From Pyropia yezoensis (taxonomy: Eukaryota; Rhodophyta; Bangiophyceae; Bangiales; Bangiaceae): DNA of 64,000 nucleotides. Position 1 is the stretch's first letter; each line of letters starts with the position of its first letter. This document shows positions 9,301 through 20,629 of this stretch, piece after piece. The notes under the pieces are model-generated. The model made no database searches and was not told where the DNA came from. It worked only from the letters and a program-made list of their open reading frames with translations. The DNA is taken from positions 1,739,547 through 1,803,546 of the forward strand of contig CM020618.1 in assembly GCA_009829735.1 (NCBI GenBank), read 5' to 3'. A program made the position numbers and the translations under genes.

Positions 9301-11447
9301 ACCGCCTCGGCTCGACCGATGCTCTCGCCGTGCGCGTACAGCTGCACAATGTAGGCAGCGGCGGTCGTGGACGACGGGTCGGTAGCATCCTGGATGAGCT
9401 TGAACGACGCCTCGACCGACTCGGACTCAAGGTCCATAAAGGCTCGGGCGTTGACAATGTGGGTGCCAAACAGCAGTGCCCCCGCCAGGTGCTGCGCCCC
9501 CGTCGCGTCCAGGTACTTGGCCATGCGCACCGCCTCGCGCGCGTCAAAGCCGCCACCGTGCGCCTGTTGCGCAGGCGACAGGGCGGTCACACACGACGGG
9601 TAGACGACCGACAGGAAGGGCATAACCAGGCCAATGTCACAACGCGTCTTGCCCTGGCCGCCGACACGGGCGGGGCGCGAGTCATACCGCTCGTGATGAA
9701 GCACCCGCATCAGCGCGCTGACATGCGGCACGAGAAGGACACGGGCAAGCTTTGTCGCGTCGTCCTCGTCCACAGACACGACGCCAGCGCCACTGCCGCT
9801 GCTAGCGCTGCCGCCAGCGGATTGGCGGCGGCGTTGGCGACGAACATTGTAAAGCACCGTCGAAGCGTGCGCCTGGTGCGCCTCGCGCAGGTCCTGGATG
9901 GCCTGCACGGCCGCCGGGCTCAGCGATGGCACGTCGTGACCGGCCTCGAGCGCCTCGGCGGCGGACAGTTGCCCGAGGCCGGCAATGTCCTGCGCAACGT
10001 ACAGCAGGATCGCCTCGTCGCAGGCGTACTTTACCAGCGACGGTTCCGTGATGCGGATGTTGAACGGCCGCTGCCGCATGTCCCCCGCGGTCTGCCCGAA
10101 GCGCAGCCGGGACGCGATGACATTATCGCAGCCGCGCAGGTACTTGATGGCGTCGCGGTACAGCCACAGCACCGCGGCCTTGAGGCATGCAAAGAAAAAC
10201 CAACCAAAGACGGGAAGACGGGCCTTGCCATGTTCCAGGTCGCCGCGGTAGACGACCGGCCCAGGCGAGGGCATAAAGAGGCCGTACCGCTGCATGAGAG
10301 ACACCGCAGTCCAGTGCATGTCCTTGAGAGCGTCGTTGAAGCGGCAGATCTGAAGGAGCCCACCAGACTGGCTGTCGGCGGTGCTCTCCGACACGGTGAG
10401 CCGCCCCGCCGACGGGGACGCCCTGCTGCCGCCGCCGGCCCCGCCGCCGCCGATGCCGCTGCGCTGTGACCCCACAGGAGCGGTACCAAGAAAGGTGTCG
10501 AGCGGCAGCAGCGCCACGGATGGGGCTGCTGCCCCACGCGTGGGCGAGGCCGCGCTGCTGCTGCCGATCGTGGCGGCAGCCGCCGCCCCCGTGGGCATTG
10601 CCATCACGGGTGCGGCAGAGGGGCCAAGCGGTGCCGCCGCAGTGGTGACCGGAAACTTTGCACACCGGTTGCCGCGCTTGAGCGACTGCACCGCCACGCC
10701 ATCCGAAAAGTCGGTGTTGGTGCACAGCTCGCCGTCGGCGACGGCAGGCGCTTCGTGCACCTTGGTGAGCGCCTTGGCCGTCGAGGCCGCCCGCCCACAC
10801 GCGAAACAGCCCCACTGGCCAGTGTGCACCGGCAGGCCAGGCACGGGACCGAGGTGAGGGGCGGTGGGGGAGGCCGGCCACGGCTAAGAGGTGCAGCGCT
10901 CCCGCAATGCCGCTTGCGCCGGCTCGGCAGGGACCGTCAGCAGCGCCTGGCTCTGCGCCACAGTAGACGACGCAAAGGCCGGCAGCTGCGACCCTGCTGG
11001 CAGTGGCGCGCCGCCTTCGGCGCCGCAGGCGGCCCGCCGGGCGTGCTTGTGCGTTCGCAGGCTCAGGTGGTTCTTGAGCTGCGCCGCCGACTCGATGGTG
11101 GTCTGGCAGGGCACGCATATGACGAGCGCCGCCTGCTCCCAGGCGTAGAGACCCGTCCACGTGGGGGGCTCCCCGCCATCAGGCACAGGGGGCGGGAGCC
11201 CAGCTGGCGCCCCAGGCGGGGCGCCAGTGTCGACGTGAGGGGGGTGAGGCGCTGGTGCTGGCGCGGGGGGGGCGGGGAGAAGGGCGATGGGCGGCCCAGA
11301 CGGGGCGCCCGGAGCGGCAGCAGGAACGGAGGCGGGCAGAGGCGCTGCGGGAGAAGCGGCGGGGACAGCAGCAGTAGGCGGGCCGGCAGGGGCTTGCAGG
11401 GCAGAGCTCCGGGCAGGTCCCGCGGCGGCGCCAGCCCCGCCGTCCAT
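3364..11447 (-). CDS. Giant OrsD/DUF3505-like RecQ-family helicase, similar in layout to fungal telomere-linked helicases
   Basis: Three adjoining minus-strand frames form one gene. The first (ATG 11447 to 10884) has a Pro/Ala-rich leader, then an OrsD-like zinc finger (VICVPCQTTI, then HLSLRTHKH). The second (10883-9144, same frame) continues with GCFACGR and a helical region. The third (9237-3364, 1957 residues) carries YHK and QSGHST motifs known from fungal relatives (about residues 190 and 355), Walker A LPSGGGKT (about 552), DEVH (about 707), TAT (about 740), GTDFP (about 1436) and QASGRLCR (about 1460). It ends in a Cys/His-rich region (about 1720-1880). These are superfamily 2 helicase motifs: an ATP-driven DNA translocase. 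An in-frame TAG at 10884 and a frame change near 9200 separate the frames. Short in-phase GT-AG segments exist at both places, so small introns are possible, but decay cannot be excluded. The core holds a triplicated segment. Confidence 0.7.
5026..7050 (-). repeat. Three in-frame 675-bp tandem copies inside the helicase core
   Basis: Bases 7050-6376, 6375-5701 and 5700-5026 are nearly identical copies of 675 bases, exactly 225 codons, so the frame stays open. Each copy encodes the segment from SVLSQLSCPLILLTAT through HNLFSEGGRPGDD, that is helicase motif III and the first part of the second RecA lobe. Few differences are seen: copy one reads LLTATAP while the others read LLTATSP, plus a few single bases. 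Motifs I and II lie before the first copy and motifs V and VI after the last, so a normal helicase would need only one copy. The near-identity implies a very recent duplication or an assembly collapse or expansion error. Confidence 0.85.
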
Positions 11448-12412
11448 GTCCAGCTGAGGAATTGAGCGCGATAGGGGTTGAGGGGGGGGCTCCAGGCGGG
11501 GGGGAAGAGCAGGAGGGCAACGGGAGGAGAGAGAGCAGAGAGGGGTGGGGCGGCGGCGTAGGGGCTGACCAGCGGGTGGCCAAGTGTGGGGGGGGGGGTG
11601 GGCGGAGGGGGCTCGGGTTAAGGACAGAGTAGAAAGGAGAGGGTACGGTCGGAGGGCACGGCGGAAAGCGAGCGGGGGCGGAAAGGGCGCGGGGGAAGGA
11701 CAGGGAGGGCCAGGGCGGGTCAGGTCGGCGGGCACGGCGGAGAGCAAAGGGGGGGCAAGGCGATGGGGGAGGGAAACGGGAGTGCAGCACAGTGGGACGT
11801 TACGTGGGACTGGGAACGCGAGGGGACGAGCTCCTGATGCGAAACGGGCGCTTGGATGAAGGGGCGGCTGCGGGCGAAGGGGTCGGCAAGTGTAACGGAC
11901 GGGGCCGGTGGGACTGGCGGGAAACATCTTGATGCAGGGGTTTATTGTAACGGACACAGAGGCAGATGGAGAAAGGGGGCGGGGGGAGGGGTGGGGAGGG
12001 AGGCAGGTGAAGCCGAGATCAACGGGGGGGAGGGGTGGCGGGCGGAGAGAGGAAAAATGACCAAGGGCACGGGGGGGGATGCTTTTGGGGCGGGGGGGGG
12101 GGGGTATGTGTACGGGCGGCAGAAAGGTGGGCTACTCGACTTAGTGCACAGGGGAAACGCCAAGCGGCGCGCAGGAGGTTGGAAGGGGGGGGGGCGGGGA
12201 GGCACTGGGGGGGGGGGGCGGACGGCAGAGTATGAGGGGGGGTAGCGCGGGGGGCTTCGGGGGATTTGAAAAGGGGAACGGGAGGGGGGGGGGAGCGCCA
12301 GGGGAGCGTGCGGAAGGGGGAAATCAACGGCGGGTTGGGGGGGGGGGGGGAGTGGCGGATTCAAAGGACGGGGATGGGGCGGGGGTTCGCGCGGAGCACC
12401 TACCCGGGGCGC
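11448..12412. other. G-rich intergenic region upstream of the helicase
   Basis: The plus strand is a run of G tracts broken by A, with several runs of 8 to 12 G. Many overlapping long frames are open on both strands simply because stops are rare here. I see no gene. It lies just upstream of the helicase start, so promoter elements are expected but none is recognisable. Confidence 0.6.
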
Positions 12413-12700
12413 GGGAAACGACGCAGAGGGTGCGAAATCGACGCACTGAGGGGGGTTCGTTCCTTTCCAGGCGGGGGCCAATCGGAAGCGATTGGGAAAC
12501 GACGCAGAGGGTGCGAAATTGACGCACTGGGGGGGGTTGCGTCGTTTCCTGGTCGGCGGCCAATGAGAAGCGAGATGGATGCGACGCAGAGGAAAGGAAC
12601 GTAGGTGCGAAATTGACGCGTATGAGCCACCCGGCGAAATCGACGCAGTCTGAGCGGTCCTTACAGTTGCGTCGTTTCCGAAACACTGCGAAATTGATTT
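12413..12700. repeat. Short tandem repeats with the box GCGAAATYGACGCA
   Basis: Two 81-base units (12413-12493 and 12494-12574) share GGGAAACGACGCAGAGGGTG and a following GCGAAATYGACGCACTG. Further degenerate copies of the GCGAAATYGA box occur near 12607, 12640 and 12690, and inverted forms (GTTGCGTCGTTTCC) near 12537 and 12666. The cluster lies upstream of the helicase gene, so it may be regulatory. Confidence 0.6.
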
Positions 12701-12899
12701 ACTGAGGGGGGTCCCTCGTTCCCTCCGTATATTCTTACCTTAGGCCCCTGGAGGGGCCAAGGGGGAGGTTCTTGAGGGGTGCTCCGGGGTCTCCCCGGGG
12801 CCAACTTGTAAAATCAACGGTTCTTTGGGTTCTTGCTCCCTCGGGCTTTTGTCCTTTTACCCTTGCCTCTGAAGGGGCGGGCGAGTGGATCACGCTGGG

Positions 12900-13606
12900 A
12901 CCTTTACCCGATCCTTCCTGACCCCGTTGTGGTTTCTTGTGTGTGCGGACTCTGGTCCAGAAGGGCCATAACGCTACAACTCCTCCCCCGCCTCGCCAGG
13001 CCGTGCGGCAATGAACGCACTGGAGCAGAGCTGGGGCGACGGCAACTTGTGGGCCAACCCCCCGTTCTCCAAGATCGATTCGGTGGAAAGCAAGATCGCA
13101 GAGGACAATTAACGGTCGTGCTCATCCTCCCGGTCTAAGCCAACCAGCAGTGGTGGTCCATGGCCATGCGGCGGGCCTACGAGGTCTTCTTGTTGCCGCT
13201 CAACGCGAGGCTCTTCGTTCCAGGGTGTACCCAAACGCCCAACCCTCACCCGCATTGGCAAGTCGCGGCCTTTCACTTCCTGAATGGCGGGCAGCCCCTG
13301 CCACATGCTGCCGGCAAGACCAGGCAGACACTCTCGCCGCAGCCGCGCCCGATGACGGTCTTGCAGCCGCTGCCCTTGCCGAGTTTTGTGTCCTCTCTCT
13401 GAGAGCCGCCGCCGCCGCCAGCTCCGGTGCTGGCTGGCTATTCTTTTGCGCCTTTTGCCGTGCAGGCGGGTACCGTTCCCTGCCGGCTACGTCAGCCACG
13501 GTGGGACGATACGTCGCGTAACAATGGCGGAAGGGTACCGTCCAGCCCTCCAGTGTGCGGACCTACCTCTCGCCTATCCGCAATCGGCACATTGCCGCGG
13601 GATTTC
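12900..13606 (+). mobile_element. Tyrosine-recombinase retroelement (DIRS/Ngaro-like) remnant, left part
   Basis: Plus-strand frames show the signature that precedes the recombinase in DIRS-type elements: LWANPPFSKID (about 13048), VVLILPV (about 13113), a Trp-Trp pair (about 13150), and an AFHFLNGG block (about 13268). These resemble the RNase H/methylase-like part of that family. Near 13550-13600 comes the start of a recombinase N-terminal helical domain (SVRTYLSPIRNRHIA). No reverse transcriptase is visible upstream. The remnant is broken and is cut by the chromovirus at 13607; its other part resumes after 24332. Confidence 0.5.
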
Positions 13607-13970
13607 TGTAGCAATATGGTTGTCCGTATTGTGACCCTAATATTAGGGGGGGCTACTTCTAATCCTTGGCTTTCAATTTGAGAGTCCGTACTGGTCACGG
13701 TATCTATAAGTTACGTATGACCAGAGGGACTTGCATCTTGGGGTGGAGGGTAGTTAGTAGTGTCTTCGAGGGTTTATAACGAGGGGGCCGGCGGCGAATC
13801 CACCGCCGGCCAAGGTAGAACAACAAACCCCCCCCATTTGGGCGCCCATCTTGGTCCCGTGGCTTGCGCTCCAAGGACAGCAACCTTGGCCTCCCGGTGA
13901 CGTTGGTGCCGATCCCCCTTGGTGAGTGTTCCCTGAGAGTGGACGTGCGACGGATACCTCTTGTGCTACA
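13607..13970 (+). repeat. 5' LTR of chromovirus copy 1
   Basis: Starts TGTAGCAATATGG and ends TTGTGCTACA. A TATA-like TTTATAACG lies near 13771. The start is preceded by ATTTC, the target duplication. Confidence 0.9.
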
Positions 13971-13971
13971 T

Positions 13972-13989
13972 TGGTGGAGCAGCAGGGGA
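13972..13989 (+). promoter_or_regulatory. Primer-binding site of chromovirus copy 1
   Basis: TGGTGGAGCAGCAGGGG lies one base after the 5' LTR. TGG at this position is the usual complement of a tRNA CCA end. The primer tRNA was not identified. Confidence 0.6.
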
Positions 13990-14195
13990 CGGGTTTCCGT
14001 CACCCTTGTGGTGACGCCGTCTTCGGCCCTGGCACACGGATAGGGATCCGGTCCTTTTCTTGTACTCGTGGTGTTGCGACCTGATCGATTGCGTTGAGTT
14101 TTTACCTTTGACTGTGATCTACTGTTACTCTCCCCAATCTACCCCCTTGCTCTCTTATTCGTGGTGATTGGTACGTCGGTTGACTGATTGTGACT

Positions 14196-16379
14196 ATGTC
14201 TACCCAAGAGACGGGGAACGTTCAGGATGACGGATCGGCGTCGACGCCGACTCCGGAGGTGACAACGGGAACCGGGATCGGGAACCCGATCGACAACATT
14301 GAGACGCCAATGCTTTCAGGGGCCGGATCGACGTTTGGCACGGCTCGGACGGCAGGAGGCGGGGGCCCACCTCAACTGTCATCGACCGACCTCACTCCGC
14401 CGCCTCCTTCACCAGGGGATTCCCTGATGGCATCATTGGCCCGCATCGAGGCCCGGTTATCCGGACTCGACGCTCGTCATGATCGAACGGAGGACGCAAT
14501 GGCAGTGTTAATGTCAACACGTCACACGACGGGACCCCGTCGTATTCCTCCCACACCGGTACGGTTCGAACCGGCCACACTACTTTCGGATTCCACCAGG
14601 GTCAACCCCGGCGTTGCTACTCCTGGACAACCCCCGGACACGGCGGGGTATGGATCCGACTCGTCGGCGGAGTTGGAACGTAGCCATACGGAGCGCTACG
14701 CTCGGAGCACCCAGAGCGGGCTCCGCGGACACGACCCGGCGGATACTTACGCCGGTGGAGAGTCGGCTATTGGGGGAGGGGGTACCCTCTCACATTACCC
14801 CCTCGACGACGGAAGCCAGGCAACTCGGGTTCCCGAGGTGCCGACGCCTGAAGTACCATCTTCAGTGGTGGAAGCTATGACCGCGCAGATAACTGCGAGC
14901 CTACTGAAGCGGATGGAGTCGGATGAGTTTGCTCATCAACTGGCGAAGCGACTGGATATCCAGGACGCTGACACGGAGATCGTCAACGAGGTCTTCCGGT
15001 CGGTTCTGACTCCGGAACGTTATGGTTTGGAGGACCGCTCTACCACCGTATCGGAATCGATGCGTAATACGTCGCATCGGGCGATCCGCTCTATGCAGAC
15101 CCTTATGAAGGGAGTCCCTATGTTCGGGGGCCCCAACGGACGCCCGTTGGCAGTCATCGGCTTCTTGACTAGCTTCAAGGCAGCCGCGGACAAGGCCCTC
15201 GTTAACGAGGGGCTGGCCCTGGAGATCCTCCCGTTCTTCGTTGATGAACGGGTGCGAGGCATCCTTCGCGAGGCATCCCCGATGCCGGGAATGAGGGTTG
15301 CTGCCACCCCCATGGATTACCGTGGGATTCTCAAGGAGCTGCTGAGCAGCTACCTCAGTGAGGACAAGTGCGAGGACCACTACCGGGCCCTGCGCACTGC
15401 CACCGCCCAGTCCTGGGAGGATGAAGAGATGTTTGGACGCCGGATCCAAGAGCTCGACTACGAGCTGGGGAAGCTCCTCGGAGAAGGGGAGCTACGGGCT
15501 ATCCTGTTCGCAGGAGTACCCAACTACGTGCGGATATCCGCACGGGGCGCCAACACGGCACGGACCAACTTCAGTCGACTGATGCATCTGTGCAAGTCCC
15601 TGGGGGACGCCAACCGGGTGCTTCACCCGGAGTGTGCTCTTGCCTCAAAGCCCAAGGGTGAGGGGAGCAAGCCCAGTCTGACCCCGGTACCGAGGCAAGA
15701 GAAGGTGGAACGTAAGGCCGCACCAGTACTGGTGGCGACCGAACATCCCCCTACCGGTGAGGATGAACCTGTAGTCGACCAACAGGGCCACCTGTTGCTA
15801 CCGGCGACGCCGGTGATTGATGAGCATGGTACGGTAGCGTACATCGCCCCGGCTGGAACCCAGTTCCAGGTCAACGAAGGGACGGGACGGCGCGTCCCGT
15901 ATGTGCGGACTACGGGGTATGCCCCGGTTACGGGTAACCCCCACCAGCCCCTGCCTACATGGGCAGTACGTACGGAGGCACCTCCGCAGATTGCGGGCCG
16001 ACCCAACCGGTTGGGGGAGTCCATGTTCCGGTTGACCCAAGGACCCAAGGCCTACCAGGGAGCAGGCCCTCGGGCGCCCGAGGGAGGCAACCGCAGCTAC
16101 GGGGCTACCCCGATGCGAACTCAAGGAGGGACCGGCACGTCCGGATGTATGTTGTATGGGGATCCCCAACACTGGGTGTCTTCCTGCCCACTCATCCCCG
16201 AGGAGTCTCGGAGGGCAGCGGCGCAACGCAAGGCATCCACCGGGGGGTATCCCGCCAGAGCACCCGGACCCGCACCGGGTAGGCAGACAGCTCCAGGTGG
16301 AGTACTGGCCGTCGAGGAGGCACCTCCTCAGCCGGATGTCCCGGCGGACAGCACCCTACCAAGGGCGGGAAACGAGTAA
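14196..16379 (+). CDS. gag: Gag of chromovirus copy 1
   Basis: The frame opens at ATG 14196, the first good start after the primer-binding site, and codes about 727 residues. The N-terminal 250 residues are Ser/Thr/Gly/Pro-rich. A helical capsid-like core follows (about residues 290-480, including LMKGVPMFGGPNGRPL and a MDYRGILKELLSSYL segment). Near residue 650 there is a zinc-knuckle-like segment (GDPQHWVSSCP). The matching part of the fragment at 49076-50710 encodes the same protein. Function by family: the structural protein that forms the particle packaging the element RNA. Confidence 0.75.
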   Translation: MSTQETGNVQDDGSASTPTPEVTTGTGIGNPIDNIETPMLSGAGSTFGTARTAGGGGPPQLSSTDLTPPPPSPGDSLMASLARIEARLSGLDARHDRTEDAMAVLMSTRHTTGPRRIPPTPVRFEPATLLSDSTRVNPGVATPGQPPDTAGYGSDSSAELERSHTERYARSTQSGLRGHDPADTYAGGESAIGGGGTLSHYPLDDGSQATRVPEVPTPEVPSSVVEAMTAQITASLLKRMESDEFAHQLAKRLDIQDADTEIVNEVFRSVLTPERYGLEDRSTTVSESMRNTSHRAIRSMQTLMKGVPMFGGPNGRPLAVIGFLTSFKAAADKALVNEGLALEILPFFVDERVRGILREASPMPGMRVAATPMDYRGILKELLSSYLSEDKCEDHYRALRTATAQSWEDEEMFGRRIQELDYELGKLLGEGELRAILFAGVPNYVRISARGANTARTNFSRLMHLCKSLGDANRVLHPECALASKPKGEGSKPSLTPVPRQEKVERKAAPVLVATEHPPTGEDEPVVDQQGHLLLPATPVIDEHGTVAYIAPAGTQFQVNEGTGRRVPYVRTTGYAPVTGNPHQPLPTWAVRTEAPPQIAGRPNRLGESMFRLTQGPKAYQGAGPRAPEGGNRSYGATPMRTQGGTGTSGCMLYGDPQHWVSSCPLIPEESRRAAAQRKASTGGYPARAPGPAPGRQTAPGGVLAVEEAPPQPDVPADSTLPRAGNE

Positions 16380-16387
16380 GAGGAAGG

Positions 16388-19300
16388 ATGACCGGGGGGC
16401 GCTGGGGTAACCCGAGCAAGCCACCCCGGAGTACCGCGGGGAAAGCCCCACGGAGAGCGCGGTTGAGCCGACGCCGCATCAACCCCCGGGCACACCTTCC
16501 GGCCCCGACGGCACGGCGTCAGGGGATTGATGACCAACCACCAAGGTTGGGAGGAGAGGACGGGAAGCCCCGTCACATGCAGCCAGACAAGGGCCCTGTC
16601 CAGGATGCCCGAGCAACACCGGATATCGGTGTAGGCCACGTACTGTTCACCTTGGAGAACTTCAAGGTATCAGCTACACTGGGGGTTGACCCCCAGTCGA
16701 CACGATCGTACTACCCTGTACTGGATACAGCGGCTGGACCCAACCTTATCCGGAAGGATACCCTCCCGGACAAGTGGCTTCCGCGAGTCAGAGTGACTCG
16801 GGGACCCACCATCAAGGACGCGAATGGTCGCCTCATTCGCACGACCGCAGCGATGTCGCTACGGGTTACCATCGGAAACTTACTACGGAAGTTGACTTCC
16901 TGGTATGTGAGACGCTATCGGTGCCCTGCATACTGGGGTGCACCTTCATCAACGTTCACGTTGATGCAATCCGGCCAGGACGGAGGACGGTCGAGCTTCA
17001 AGAAGCCGACGGGACGAAGCGAGGACATACGGCTATCGTCAGGGACCTGACGCTACAAGGGAGCCACGTTAACGTGGCTGAGGTATACGCAAGCGTCGAG
17101 CCGAAGACACATCGGTTGGCCAAGCGAACTCGCTTTGAGCCGTTGTCGGAGACAGTCCTCCCGGTTAACTGTGACCTCGCAGGCATCTGCAGAGTCCAGT
17201 CCAACCTGCGGACATGCAAGCGCCGTGGGTTGACCATGGCCAACGGGCTCATAGACCTCCCAGCAGGAGGGTCGTCCCTCCTAGTGATGGCAAACTATCG
17301 CCGTCAGGCAGTCACCCTCCCGAAGGGGACTATCCTCGGGATTGCCGAGCTCTACGAAGGAGATATCCTTACCCCTGACAAGGAAGGACAAGTGGAACCA
17401 CTTGAGGTGCTGGCGGTCTCCGAGACCGCCGAGCGACAGCAACCCGATGACGGGAAGCCTAATCCATCGGCGGCTCCGGCGGACATGCCGCCAAAGGACC
17501 AAGAAGCACTGAAGGCCCTGGCCGAGGCTGACCTCGACCACCTTCCCCCTTCGGTAGCCGAAGGGGTACGACGGATGCTAAGAAAGCATGACGTCATGTG
17601 GACAGGCGGGGCCTTGGGTACCATTGGGGCAACCCAACATCGTATAGACCTGGTACCAGGCGCACGCCCCGCCCGGTCCCAACCGCACCGAGCGGGACCT
17701 ATGCAACGAGAGATCGTTGATGGAGAAGTAAAGAGAATGAGCGAAGCGAAGGTGATACGACCTTCGATGTCGGAGTGGGGTGCCTCAGTCGTTATCGTAC
17801 CGAAGAAGGATCAAACCCCTCGGTTTTGCATCGATTATCGACGCCTCAACTTGGTTACCAAGAAAGACTCATACCCTTTACCAAGGATGGATGAATGCAT
17901 CGACTCCCTGGGGGAAGCTACGGTGTTTACCACCATCGACTTCAATGCCGGATACTGGCAGATCCCGGTGGCGGACGAGGATATCCCCAAGACGGCATTC
18001 GTCTGTCACAGTGGAGTGTACGAGTTCCTAAGGATGCCCTTCGGATTGTCCAACGCCCCCGCTACATTCCAGCGGGCTATCGACATTATACTGTCGGGGG
18101 TGAAGTGGCGTAACTGCCTAGTGTACCTCGATGACGTCATCGTCTTCTCGCGTAACATGGATGACCATGTGCAACATGTTGACGAGGTACTCACCCTCTT
18201 GAGGGACGCCGGGGTAACCCTGCGTCTGAAGAAGTGCGCCTTCTTCCAACAGACGGTCGAGTATCTGGGCCACCAGATAACCCCTGGTAAACTAGGGGTA
18301 CTCGAAGCCAATACCCGGGCACTCCGGGATGCTCGGTTCCCTAACACCCAGACGCAGCTCAAGAGCTTCCTGGGAATGTGCAACGTATACCGACGGTTCG
18401 TCAAGGACTTCGCTCGGATAGCTAAACCGTTAACGGTTCTTACGAGCAGTACCTTACCCAAGGTACTCCAACCCCCTTCGCCTAGCGAAGAGGAGGCATT
18501 CGAGTCGCTGAAGCGAGCCCTACTATCCCCCCCCGTCCTTGCGTTACCGCACAGACGAGGTACCTTTGTCATCGATGTCGATGTATGCGATACACAAGTG
18601 GGATGCACCCTGTTACAGGGAGAGACGTTGATCGGTTCCGATAACGTTTTCCCGGACCTACGTCCCGTAGGGTACTTCAGCCGGACACTCACTCCGGCTG
18701 AGCGTAACTATAGTGCCACCAAGCGTGAATGCCTCGGAGTTATATGGGCAGTGCAACTGCTCCGTCCATACCTGGAGGGCTCCAGGTTCATCGTGAGGTC
18801 CGACCACGAACCCCTACGATGGCTCCTCAACCTTGGTGACAAGGATTCCGATAGCCATGGGAGGCTAGCCCGATGGAGGCTGAAGATGGCCGAGCACGAC
18901 TACCGTACCGTGTATAAGGCTGGGCCAACCCACCATCTCGGAGACGCATTGTCTCGACTCGACACCCCGAGCGGGGATACCCGTCCGGTGGACGAGGACA
19001 TCCCGGTGGTACCGGTCTGCATGGTGGGTAACGCCACCCAAGGTATGGTTGACCATACCATGGCACACCGAGCATGCCCACTGACTCTCGCGGACTTCCG
19101 CGAGGCACAAGCCAGTGACGACGACTGTAGACGCCATCGCGCTAACCTCCTGGCCGGTACGGCCGGCATCTTCTCCGAGAATGAAGACGGACTCATATAC
19201 CGGCGGGCACCCGCCGATGGAAGACATCAAGTCGTGGTTCCCGTGTCCTTACGGCAAGCCGTCATGGAACGAGAACACGAGAACCCTATAGCCGGACACC

Positions 19301-20551
19301 CGGGAGGTTCACTTATGTTCGCAGCAATGCGAAGGTTCTTCTACTGGCCAGCAATGGCCGTCGACGTGGTCGACCACGCAAGGGGATGCCACCCCTGTGC
19401 ACGTAACCGCATGAGTCTACATAGGCAGGCGTCTGCCATGAAGCTATTCCCACCCGATGGGCCCAACGAGCAAGTCGCTATCGACATACTCGGGCCACTT
19501 GGTAACGGAAGAAGGGAACCGGTACATCCTGGTCATGTCTGACCGCTTCACTAAGCTGTCACGAGCGGCAGCCATCCCGAATGATACGGCATACACCATC
19601 ATGAACGCAGTGGTTGACCACTGGATCAGTGCATACGGAGTCATGAAGCAACTCCTCTCCGACAACGGAGCAAACCTTACGTCAGCATTCTGCACTAAGG
19701 TCCTGGGCATGTTCGGCATCGAACCACGTCGGGCATCCGACTACCACCCGCAAACCAACGGGCAGGTGGAGCGGTTCAACCGCACCATCGTCAAGATGCT
19801 ACAGTGCTACGTGGCCGAGCACACGAACACTGGGGACAGGCTTCTGTCCGTACTCACCCTGGCATACAATGCCAGGCCACATCGGAGCACAAACATCGCT
19901 CCGCTGGAGTGGGTCATGCCACTAGGCGTCGGTAACCTGACGCTGCCGCCAGGCAGATGCACTCGGTATGATACACCGAAAGGCCGACCGGCCGAACGTA
20001 TCCACCTAGCTTGGTTGTCCAAGCTATCGTGGATGATACCGAAGCTCAAGGGTGCCCTTGACAGAACACAACTTCGATACAAGAAGAACTTCGACGCCCG
20101 ACTACGGGTGCGCAACGCTACCCTGATGACAGGTGACTGGGTCTACATCAGACACCAGAAGTTCCGGGGAAACAAGCTCATGCAACCGGTCAAGGGACCG
20201 TACCAGATTCTCCACAGAGATGACCACTCTGTTATCTTACACTCCGATACGGAGATCCAACGCATCAGTGTGAATGATGTCACACCTGCTCCGAAGCCGG
20301 AACAGCCTCAGCCGGTACCGGCTGGGTTGCTACATGAAGCTCTTACAATCCACCGGTCAGATGACCCGGTGGGACCGGATGGGATTCCATACCAAGTAGA
20401 GAGCGTGGTCGGACACACCGACCCGGACCTACCAGGACCCTGGTACGTCAAGGTTATGTGGGTCGGGTATGACTCACCCACCTGGGAACAGGCGGCAAAT
20501 ATACCCCGCCAACTCCTCATGCCTTACATGCGGCGACGACGCCTACTGTAA
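16388..20551 (+). CDS. pol: Pol region of chromovirus copy 1 (protease, RT, RNase H, integrase, chromodomain)
   Basis: Parts in order: retropepsin-like segment near 16720-16900; reverse transcriptase about 17640-18290 with RFCIDYRRLN and the catalytic YLDD; RNase H about 18540-18850; integrase about 19260-20000 with a HHCC zinc-binding part and the D,D-35-E core (STYSGH...DNGAN...NGQVERFNR); and a C-terminal chromodomain-like module about 20390-20530 (WYVKVMWVGYDSPTWEQ). The chromodomain places the element with chromoviruses, which in other hosts steer insertion to particular chromatin. The region carries a few breaks. It ends convergently with the opposite-strand ORF, about 450 bases away. 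Confidence 0.85.
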
Positions 20552-20629
20552 CAACCCAACCGACACCGACTTCGGCTGTTGGGGGGTGAGGCTTATACCT
20601 ACGAAGTAGGGTGTGACATGGCTACGGCA

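Noticed and set aside
4148-10857. Many plus-strand frames across the helicase
   Set aside because: They are antisense shadows of the minus-strand helicase; several repeat with the 675-bp triplication, which explains their apparent conservation.
11584-12604. Gly/Arg/Pro-rich frames on both strands
   Set aside because: G-run low-complexity DNA; every frame is open and none shows a domain.
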